A stretch of DNA of 7,496 nt from Kocuria sp. (lineage in GTDB: Bacteria; Actinomycetota; Actinomycetes; Actinomycetales; Micrococcaceae). The DNA is taken from NCBI GenBank assembly GCA_030453435.1, contig JAKDKI010000101.1, forward strand, positions 1-7,496, given 5' to 3'. The notes beneath the pieces are model-generated. The model saw nothing but the letters and a program-made list of their open reading frames with translations. It was not told the origin of the DNA and made no database searches. Made by a program: the position numbers and the translations under genes. Shown here in pieces: positions 1 through 5,629 of this stretch (its first letter is position 1; every line of letters begins with the position of its first letter).

Positions 1-4
1 GGGG

Positions 5-17
5 TAACTCGAGGTTC
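5..17 (+). promoter_or_regulatory. Possible -10-like element or weak RBS before the M16 peptidase
   Basis: GGTAACTC lies so that its TA begins 13 bases before the ATG at 18, the same spacing seen before dapA and ftsK. The last base of the TANNNT hexamer is C instead of T, so the match is imperfect. GAGG at 11-14 could instead be a Shine-Dalgarno sequence, but it is only 3 bases from the ATG. The TAA at 5-7 could also be the stop codon of an upstream gene. Only 17 bases of upstream sequence are present, so these options cannot be separated. Confidence 0.2.
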
Positions 18-1436
18 ATGACGGTAGTTCACCTTCCGCTGGAGGCGGGCGATCCTGGGGAGAATTTCTCCACCGCGGACGCCCGCCTTCGGGCGTATTC
101 AGCTTCTTTGCCCGCCACCACCGGTTTCACACACGTGGTCCACGACGACGCCGACGGCGCCGTGATCACCCGCAGCGTGCTGCCATGCGGTACTCGCGTG
201 CTCACGGAAAAAATGCCCGGGCAACGTTCGGCCTCCGTGGGGTTCTGGGTCAGCCTGGGCTCTCGTGACGAGGCTCCGGGAATGCTCGGGTCCACTCACT
301 TCCTGGAGCACCTGCTGTTCAAAGGCACAGCGCGGCGGACCGCTCTGGACATCGCCGAGGCATTCGATGCCGTGGGCGGGGAGTCCAACGCGTTCACCGC
401 CAAGGAAAGTACGTGCTACTACGCTCGGGTGCTTTCCGATGACCTCCCCATGGCCATTGACGTTCTCGCGGACATGTTCTCGAGCGCCGTGCTGGACCCG
501 GACGAATTCGACCGTGAGCGCGGAGTGATCCTCGAAGAGATCGCCATGGATCGTGATGATCCCACTGATTTTGCATTCGAGCAGTTCATTGCCGGTGTGA
601 TGGACGGTTCACCCCTGGCGCGCCCCATTGCGGGGACGCCCGAGGAGATCCGCACCGTGGCTCGTGACGCTGTGTGGGAGCACTACAGGGCCGCTTACCG
701 CCCCGAGAACCTCGTGGTCACGGCCGCGGGAGGGCTCGAGCACGATCATGTGGTCGATTGGGTGCGTGACTCACTGACCCGCGCGGGTTGGGATCCGGAT
801 GCACCCGGTGCCGTGGGTGCGCGGCGATCCAATGAATCCGCCGTCCTCACTCCACTCACGGGAACCCAGGTGTTCCACCGCCCCGTGGAGCAAGCGCACG
901 TGGTGCTGGGCGGACCGGCTCTGCGCGTAGGAGACGATCGACGGTTCACCATGACCGTCCTCAACGCGGCCCTGGGTGGTGGTATGTCATCCAGGCTGTT
1001 CCACACCATCCGTGAACAGAAGGGCCTGGCCTATTCGACATTCTCGTTCTCCGGAGCGTACTCGGACGCAGGGTATTTCGGCATGTACGCGGGATGCACG
1101 ATGGACCGCGTGGACCAGGTGGCGCAACTCATGCGCGACGAGCTGGACCGTCTGGCTCAGGACGGAATGACTACCAAGGAACTTGGGAAGATCGAGGGCC
1201 AGCTCAGCGGTGCCACTGTGTTGGCACTGGAGGACACTGGTTCAAGGATGTCCCGGCTGGGCTCAGCTGAGCTGAAGACCGGTGTGTACATGGACGTGGA
1301 CGAGTCTCTGGACCGGATTCGCGCTGTGACGTCCCAGGACGTGCAGACATTGGCAGCGGAACTTTCGGCCGCATCCTCCGTGCAAACCGTGGTGGGGCCT
1401 CAGGTCCGGACCGAGAACTTGCCGACCCAGAACTAA
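18..1436 (+). CDS. pepR: Zinc-dependent M16 family peptidase (insulinase/pitrilysin type, PepR-like)
   Basis: This 472-residue protein is a probable zinc metallopeptidase of the M16B type, a single-chain two-domain relative of the mitochondrial processing peptidase beta subunit. The inverted zinc motif HFLEH is at residues 94-98: H94 and H98 should bind zinc and E97 should be the general base. The third ligand is E174 in ILEEIAM, 76 residues after H98, the usual family spacing. The second domain carries the glycine-rich LGGGMSSRLF (319-328) and the R332/Y339 pair of IREQKGLAY, which helps bind substrate. All key residues are present, so it should be active. There is no signal peptide or membrane helix, so it is probably cytoplasmic. 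The first 45 or so residues precede the conserved core and are poorly conserved in such proteins. The frame stays open to the left edge, so a start further upstream cannot be excluded. In Mycobacterium tuberculosis the equivalent gene (pepR) follows pnp/gpsI, and the same may be true here. It leads directly into dapB. Its substrate is unknown. Confidence 0.93.
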   Translation: MTVVHLPLEAGDPGENFSTADARLRAYSASLPATTGFTHVVHDDADGAVITRSVLPCGTRVLTEKMPGQRSASVGFWVSLGSRDEAPGMLGSTHFLEHLLFKGTARRTALDIAEAFDAVGGESNAFTAKESTCYYARVLSDDLPMAIDVLADMFSSAVLDPDEFDRERGVILEEIAMDRDDPTDFAFEQFIAGVMDGSPLARPIAGTPEEIRTVARDAVWEHYRAAYRPENLVVTAAGGLEHDHVVDWVRDSLTRAGWDPDAPGAVGARRSNESAVLTPLTGTQVFHRPVEQAHVVLGGPALRVGDDRRFTMTVLNAALGGGMSSRLFHTIREQKGLAYSTFSFSGAYSDAGYFGMYAGCTMDRVDQVAQLMRDELDRLAQDGMTTKELGKIEGQLSGATVLALEDTGSRMSRLGSAELKTGVYMDVDESLDRIRAVTSQDVQTLAAELSAASSVQTVVGPQVRTENLPTQN

Positions 1437-1440
1437 GGAG
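1435..1440 (+). promoter_or_regulatory. Shine-Dalgarno sequence of dapB
   Basis: AAGGAG overlaps the TAA stop of the peptidase gene and sits 8 bases before the ATG at 1449. This spacing favours ATG 1449 over the in-frame GTG at 1440, which would begin inside the ribosome binding site. The overlap with the preceding stop codon suggests co-transcription and possibly re-initiation. Confidence 0.8.
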
Positions 1441-1448
1441 TGGTTGAG

Positions 1449-2216
1449 ATGACTGAATCGAACAACACCATCAAGGTTGCCGTGCTCGGCCACCGGGGAC
1501 GCATGGGCTCCGAAGCGGTGGCCGCGGTGGAGCGTGCTCCCGGCCTGGAACTGGTTGCCGCCCTGGGGCGCGGAGATGATTTCCTGACCCTCGTCGACTC
1601 GGGCGCGCAGGTCATGATTGACCTGACCGTTCCGGAATCCACACGCGATAACGTGCGCTTCGCAATCGATCACGGTATCCACGCGGTTGTGGGTACCACG
1701 GGGTGGGATGCTCAGGCGCTTGCGGACCTCGAGTCTCAGCTGGCCGAGCACCCCGAAGTGGGTGTCCTGATCGCTCCGAACTTCGCAGTGGGCGCGGTTC
1801 TGGCCATGAAGTTCTCGGAGGCGGCAGCTGCGTTCTTCGAGTCCGTGGAGGTCGTAGAACTGCATCACCCCGACAAGCTGGACGCGCCGTCCGGAACTGC
1901 CGCCCGCACGGCGTCGTTGATCGGCAAGGCACGCCGGGAGGCCGGCGTGGCCGACTCACCGGACGCGACCCAGACCGATCCCGACGGCGCCCGCGGTGCC
2001 GTGGTGGACGGCGTGCACGTGCACTCCGTCCGGATGCGCGGTTTGGTGGCCCACCAAGAAACCCTGCTGGGCAACACAGGGGAGCAGCTGACGATCCGCC
2101 ACGATTCGTTCGATCGGATCTCTTTCATGACCGGAGTGGTACTGGGTGTCCGCGAAGTGGCCAAGCACCCGGGGCTGACTCACGGACTGGACGGCTACAT
2201 GGATCTGGGCCTGTGA
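1449..2216 (+). CDS. dapB: 4-hydroxy-tetrahydrodipicolinate reductase (DapB)
   Basis: DapB reduces the cyclic product of DapA to tetrahydrodipicolinate with NAD(P)H, the second committed step of diaminopimelate and lysine synthesis. It is a cytoplasmic enzyme, usually a homotetramer. From the chosen start the protein is 255 residues, close to other actinobacterial DapBs and shorter than the E. coli enzyme. The N-terminal Rossmann nucleotide loop is GHRGRMG (residues 14-20) and the nicotinamide-side GTTG is at 82-85. The substrate and catalytic signature ELHHPDKLDAPSGTA runs from 137 to 151: H139 and K143 correspond to the catalytic His/Lys pair (E. coli H159 and K163), and G149/T150 bind the substrate carboxylates. 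Everything needed for activity is present. The gene lies 12 bases after the peptidase and its TGA overlaps the next start codon, so it is very probably an internal cistron of an operon. No riboswitch or attenuator fits in the short upstream gap. Confidence 0.98.
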   Translation: MTESNNTIKVAVLGHRGRMGSEAVAAVERAPGLELVAALGRGDDFLTLVDSGAQVMIDLTVPESTRDNVRFAIDHGIHAVVGTTGWDAQALADLESQLAEHPEVGVLIAPNFAVGAVLAMKFSEAAAAFFESVEVVELHHPDKLDAPSGTAARTASLIGKARREAGVADSPDATQTDPDGARGAVVDGVHVHSVRMRGLVAHQETLLGNTGEQLTIRHDSFDRISFMTGVVLGVREVAKHPGLTHGLDGYMDLGL

Positions 2217-2881
2217 GTAACCAAGAATCCGATGCCCGAGAACTCGGGACCGAACGCCCAGATACCGGGAAGCGCGGTTCGCTGCGTTGGTGGGTGGCAG
2301 CGGTCATTGTCCTGGCACTGCTGACCGTGGTGATCCTGCCCATCTCCACGGGTTCCAAGATCTGGATCATGGCCATGCTGGCGTTCGCCGCGGTCTTCAC
2401 CGTGCTCGAAATTGGTTCCAAGGGGCGGATCCTGGCGGCGCTCATGATCGCGCTCCTCGCCCTCTACTTGGGGCTCTCATTCCAGCGTGCAGTGCTCCTG
2501 CTGAACACCGACGGTTGGATCGTCAAGGGTTTCGGGGTCGCGATGCTCGTGATCCCTGCCGTAGGCACGTGGGCCATGGTGCGCGAGATCATTTTTGGCG
2601 CACGCACCGAAAAACTTGGTCGGACCCTCGCCGCGGAGGGCGGGCTCCCCGAGGACAACTTGCCCAAAACGCCGTCGGGCCGGTATGTCCGTGAGGCCGC
2701 GGACCAGCACTTCCACACGGTGCGCGAAGAGGTCGAGGCGAATCCCGAGGATTGGCGCGGTTGGTACCGATTGAGCCTGGCCTACTCGGCAAGTTCGGAC
2801 GGGCGTCGTGCCCGCGGTGCCATGCGCACCGCCATCGCGTTGTACCGAGGCACCGACCCGGGGGCGGCGCTCGCGCGGTGA
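2213..2881 (+). CDS. Uncharacterised four-helix membrane protein with TPR-like C-terminus
   Basis: This 222-residue protein has no function I can name. The start is GTG 2213, which overlaps the dapB stop as GTGA. Upstream there is only a weak GGA at 2201-2203, so translation is probably coupled to dapB. The first 24 residues are polar and charged. Four hydrophobic stretches follow, at about 26-44, 49-67, 72-89 and 103-122, each long enough to span the membrane. The soluble C-terminus (130-222) contains a TPR-like helical pair around residues 163-212 (NPEDWRGWYRLSLAY then RRARGAMRTAIALY), resembling the tetratricopeptide domains that bind partner proteins. Even-numbered helices with a basic KRGSLR before the first suggest both ends face the cytoplasm. 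I recall similar small proteins beside dapB in Arthrobacter-like genomes, annotated as hypothetical or TPR proteins. A role as a membrane anchor or assembly factor is only a guess. Confidence 0.85.
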   Translation: MSNQESDARELGTERPDTGKRGSLRWWVAAVIVLALLTVVILPISTGSKIWIMAMLAFAAVFTVLEIGSKGRILAALMIALLALYLGLSFQRAVLLLNTDGWIVKGFGVAMLVIPAVGTWAMVREIIFGARTEKLGRTLAAEGGLPEDNLPKTPSGRYVREAADQHFHTVREEVEANPEDWRGWYRLSLAYSASSDGRRARGAMRTAIALYRGTDPGAALAR

Positions 2882-2885
2882 TCAC

Positions 2886-2893
2886 GGTAACCT
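2886..2893 (+). promoter_or_regulatory. Candidate -10 element for a leaderless dapA transcript
   Basis: GGTAACCT begins 5 bases after the stop of the preceding gene. Its TAACCT fits the actinobacterial -10 consensus TANNNT and is followed by GGGG. Seven bases separate it from the ATG at 2901, so transcription would start at or next to the A of the start codon. No convincing Shine-Dalgarno sequence lies before dapA (the GGGG at 2895-2898 is only 2 bases from the ATG). No recognisable -35 is seen 16-18 bases upstream. The call rests on the -10 match and on identical geometry before ftsK. Confidence 0.45.
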
Positions 2894-2900
2894 TGGGGAT

Positions 2901-3836
2901 ATGACCGATCGCAGCGTAGCCACTCAGCCCGACCGCCCCGCTCCCATGTTCGGAACTCTGCTCACCGCCATGGTGACCGCGTTCAAGGACGACGGAACGG
3001 TGGACCTCGAAACCACGGGGCATCTCGCGGAAGAGTTGGTCAACGACGGGTGTGACGGACTGGTGGTGTGCGGCACCACCGGCGAGTACTCGACCATGAC
3101 CGACGAAGAGAACCTCGCGGTCTTCCGGACCGTCAAGGACGCAGTTGGCGGGCGTGTGCCCCTGCTCGCCGGTACCGGATCCAATGACACGGAGCACTCG
3201 CGGTACCTGTCCCTGGAAGCGCAGAAGATCGGTATGGACGGTCTGTTGATCGTCACTCCGTACTACAGCAAGCCCACGCAGGCCGGTATCGAGGCGCACT
3301 TCCGCTCGTTGGCGGATTCCGTGGACACGCCCATCATGATGTACGACATTCCGGGTCGTTCGGGTGTGCCGATCGCCCCGGAAACCTTGATTTCACTGGC
3401 GTCCCACGAGAACCTCGTGGCCGTCAAGGATGCCAAGGCTGACTTCAACGCGGCCGCCCACGTCATGGCCGAAACGGACCTCGTGTACTACTCCGGCGAC
3501 GACGGACTGACCCTCCCATGGATCGCTCTGGGCGCGGCCGGACTAGTCGGTGTCACCTCCCACCTGGACACGCCGCGCTTCCGCACCCTCGTGGACGCAG
3601 CTCTGAACGGTGACCTCGAGACGGCCCGCAAGGTCAACAACGAGTTGATTCCTGTGGTTCGCGCCGCCATGACCCGCGTGCCCGGTGCAGTGGCCGCGAA
3701 GACCATTCTGAATTGGCAGGGGCGCCTGCCGAACAACACCGTGCGCCTGCCGCACGTGGCGCCCACCCAGGCCGAAATCGAACAGATCCGGGCGGATCTG
3801 AGTGCTTCGGTCCTGGCAGACACTTTGAACAATTAA
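2901..3836 (+). CDS. dapA: 4-hydroxy-tetrahydrodipicolinate synthase (DapA)
   Basis: DapA condenses pyruvate with aspartate semialdehyde through a Schiff base, the entry step of the diaminopimelate/lysine pathway. It is a cytoplasmic TIM-barrel enzyme, normally a tetramer. The protein is 311 residues. The Schiff-base lysine is K176 in LVAVKDAKAD. The catalytic triad is complete: T60 in CGTTGEY (57-63), Y122 in TPYYSKPTQ and Y148 in MMYDIPGRSG. R153 in the last motif binds the aspartate semialdehyde carboxylate. All these positions are offset by exactly 15 from the E. coli numbering. ATG 2901 is preferred because upstream in-frame codons (a GTG at 2808) would make dapA overlap the preceding gene and add a non-conserved tail; ATG 2946 would remove conserved-length N-terminal sequence. 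The gene may be transcribed from its own promoter as well as by read-through. E. coli DapA is inhibited by lysine, but this cannot be predicted here. Confidence 0.97.
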   Translation: MTDRSVATQPDRPAPMFGTLLTAMVTAFKDDGTVDLETTGHLAEELVNDGCDGLVVCGTTGEYSTMTDEENLAVFRTVKDAVGGRVPLLAGTGSNDTEHSRYLSLEAQKIGMDGLLIVTPYYSKPTQAGIEAHFRSLADSVDTPIMMYDIPGRSGVPIAPETLISLASHENLVAVKDAKADFNAAAHVMAETDLVYYSGDDGLTLPWIALGAAGLVGVTSHLDTPRFRTLVDAALNGDLETARKVNNELIPVVRAAMTRVPGAVAAKTILNWQGRLPNNTVRLPHVAPTQAEIEQIRADLSASVLADTLNN

Positions 3837-3840
3837 AGAC

Positions 3841-3848
3841 GAAAGAGG
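3841..3848 (+). promoter_or_regulatory. Shine-Dalgarno sequence of rnj
   Basis: GAAAGAGG lies 4 bases before the ATG at 3853, in the 16-base gap after the dapA stop. It is a clear purine-rich ribosome binding site and fixes the rnj start. There is no room for a separate terminator here, so dapA and rnj should share a transcript. Confidence 0.7.
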
Positions 3849-3852
3849 TCAC

Positions 3853-5547
3853 ATGACCCGATGGACCAACACTGACCTGTCCGAACCTCCCGCGTTGGCC
3901 GCAGACACCATGCGCGTCATCCCGCTGGGCGGTTTGGGCGAGGTCGGTCGGAACATGACCGTGTTCGAGATCAACGGGCAGTTGCTCGTGGTCGACTGCG
4001 GTGTGCTGTTCCCCGAAGAAACTCAACCCGGTGTGGATCTGATCCTGCCGGACATCAACAACATCAAGGACCGCCTGGATGACATCGTGGCGGTCGTGCT
4101 CACGCACGGTCACGAGGACCACATCGGTGCTGTTCCGTACCTGCTCAAGCGCCGCCCGGACATCCCCATCGTCGGTTCCCAGCTCACGCTTGCGCTGATC
4201 GAGGCCAAGCTGAAGGAGCACCGCATCAAGCCCTTCACCCTGGCTGTGCGCGAGGGCCAGGTGGAGAAACTCGGCGAGTTCGAGTGCGAGTTCGTGGCCG
4301 TCAACCACTCCATCCCGGACGCGCTGGCCGTGTTCCTGCGGACCAAGGCCGGCACCGTGTTGCACACGGGCGACTTCAAGATGGACCAGTTGCCTATGGA
4401 CGGTCGCATCACCGACCTGCGGCACTTCGCGCGCCTGGGCGAAGAGGGTGTTGATCTGTTCCTGACGGACTCCACCAACGCCGAGGTCCCGGGCTTCGTC
4501 CCGACCGAGAAGGCCATTGGCCCCGTGCTCGCTGACGTCATCGCCAAGGCCCGCCAGCGTGTGATTGTGGCGTCCTTCTCATCCCACGTCCATCGCGTGC
4601 AGCAGGTGCTCGACGCCGCTGTGGCCAGCGGTCGCAAGGTCGCGCTCATGGGACGCTCGATGATTCGCAACATGGAGATCGCCGACAAGCTCGGGTACCT
4701 GGACGTTCCGCCCAACGTGCTGATCGACCAGAAGAAGGCCGCGGACTACCCGGACGACAAGCTTGTGATCATGTGCACCGGTTCCCAGGGCGAGCCCATG
4801 GCTGCTCTGTCCCGCATGGCCAACGGCGACCACAAGGTCCAGGTGAACGCCGGTGACACGGTGATCCTGGCGTCGTCGTTGATCCCGGGCAATGAGAACT
4901 CGGTGTTCCGAGTGATCAACGGCCTGATGCGTCTGGGCGCGGACGTGGTGCACAAGGGCAACGCCAAGGTGCACGTGTCCGGTCACGCCGCCGCTGGCGA
5001 ATTGCTGTACTGCTACAACATTGTGGAACCCGAGTACGTCATGCCGGTCCACGGTGAGGTGCGCCACCTGATCGCCAACGGTGCCCTGGCACAGGAGACC
5101 GGTGTCCCCGGTGACCATGTGCTGCTCGCTGAAAACGGCACCGTGGTGGACATGCACAACGGCAAGTCCAAGATCACCGGTCAGGTCGAATGCGGGTTCA
5201 TCTACGTGGACGGCTCCTCCGTTGGCGAGATCACTGATGCGGACCTCAAGGACCGCATGACCCTGGGGGAGGAAGGCTTCATCTCCGTGGTCACCGTGGT
5301 CAACCGCGACACCGGCAAGATCGTGTCCGGCCCGGACATTCACGCGCGCGGTGTGGCGGAGGAAGATACAGTCTTTAACGAGATCCGCCCGAAGATCATT
5401 GCGGCCCTCGAAGACGCCATGAGCGAGTCCGGTAAGAACCACTCTGCGCACCAGTTGCAACAGGTCGTTCGCCGCACCATCGGCTCGTGGGTTTCGCGCA
5501 AGCTGCGCCGTAAGCCCATGATCGTGCCCGTGGTGGTCGAGGCCTAA
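3853..5547 (+). CDS. rnj: Ribonuclease J
   Basis: RNase J is a metallo-beta-lactamase/beta-CASP ribonuclease with endonuclease and 5'-3' exonuclease activity, acting in rRNA maturation and mRNA turnover in the cytoplasm. The 564-residue length is normal for the family. The zinc-binding motif THGHEDH is at residues 84-90 (H85, H87, D89, H90). Further metal ligands are expected at H152 (NHSIPD) and D174 (HTGDFK). The beta-CASP domain occupies roughly 210-370. SGHAAAGEL (376-384) and PVHGE (399-403, H400) complete the active site. The C-terminal domain from about 450 ends in a basic RKLRRKP segment. No conserved residue appears missing. The gene uses AAC for nearly every Asn and AAG for nearly every Lys, consistent with high expression. 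The neighbourhood dapA-rnj is conserved in actinobacteria, including M. tuberculosis. It is the last gene of its transcription unit, followed directly by a strong hairpin. Confidence 0.97.
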   Translation: MTRWTNTDLSEPPALAADTMRVIPLGGLGEVGRNMTVFEINGQLLVVDCGVLFPEETQPGVDLILPDINNIKDRLDDIVAVVLTHGHEDHIGAVPYLLKRRPDIPIVGSQLTLALIEAKLKEHRIKPFTLAVREGQVEKLGEFECEFVAVNHSIPDALAVFLRTKAGTVLHTGDFKMDQLPMDGRITDLRHFARLGEEGVDLFLTDSTNAEVPGFVPTEKAIGPVLADVIAKARQRVIVASFSSHVHRVQQVLDAAVASGRKVALMGRSMIRNMEIADKLGYLDVPPNVLIDQKKAADYPDDKLVIMCTGSQGEPMAALSRMANGDHKVQVNAGDTVILASSLIPGNENSVFRVINGLMRLGADVVHKGNAKVHVSGHAAAGELLYCYNIVEPEYVMPVHGEVRHLIANGALAQETGVPGDHVLLAENGTVVDMHNGKSKITGQVECGFIYVDGSSVGEITDADLKDRMTLGEEGFISVVTVVNRDTGKIVSGPDIHARGVAEEDTVFNEIRPKIIAALEDAMSESGKNHSAHQLQQVVRRTIGSWVSRKLRRKPMIVPVVVEA

Positions 5548-5570
5548 GCCACGTCCGCCCAGTAGCGTGC

Positions 5571-5603
5571 AAGCCCGCCCCGACTCGATGTCGGGGCGGG
5601 CTT
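5571..5603 (+). terminator. Rho-independent-type terminator hairpin after rnj
   Basis: AAGCCCGCCCCGAC (5571-5584) and GTCGGGGCGGGCTT (5590-5603) form a perfect 14-bp stem around the 5-base loop TCGAT. It starts 23 bases after the rnj stop. Only a short T run (TTT at 5602-5604) follows, so it differs from the classic E. coli type; GC-rich hairpins with poor T tracts are common at actinobacterial gene ends. It should end the dap-rnj transcript and separate it from ftsK. Confidence 0.85.
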
Positions 5604-5614
5604 TGCATTGGCCG

Positions 5615-5622
5615 GGTATTCT
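5615..5622 (+). promoter_or_regulatory. Candidate -10 element for a leaderless ftsK transcript
   Basis: GGTATTCT contains TATTCT, a good TANNNT -10 hexamer, followed by GG. As before dapA, 7 bases separate it from the ATG (5630), placing the transcription start at the start codon. The region between the terminator and ATG is only 26 bases, and GGAAC at 5623-5627 is a poor ribosome binding site 2 bases from the ATG. A -35 box would fall inside the terminator stem (about 5594-5599), where no consensus is seen. Confidence 0.5.
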
Positions 5623-5629
5623 GGAACAT

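Noticed and set aside
1440..1448. GTG 1440 as the start of dapB
   Set aside because: It would begin at the last base of the AAGGAG ribosome binding site, leaving no site of its own. ATG 1449 has ideal spacing.
1263..1868. 201-codon - strand open frame over the peptidase/dapB junction
   Set aside because: It is a high-GC shadow frame with composition typical of reversed coding sequence and no supporting signal.
1703..2212. Upstream extension of the membrane protein frame into dapB
   Set aside because: The extension is Arg/Gly-rich out-of-frame translation of dapB. The protein-like sequence begins only at GTG 2213, where the dapB stop overlaps the start.
2808..2900. GTG 2808 as the start of dapA
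   Set aside because: It would overlap the preceding gene by 74 bases in another frame and add a Pro/Arg-rich tail unlike DapA proteins.
3634..4425. 263-codon - strand open frame over the dapA end and rnj start
   Set aside because: It is antisense to two genes with complete catalytic motifs and shows no domain or ribosome binding site of its own.
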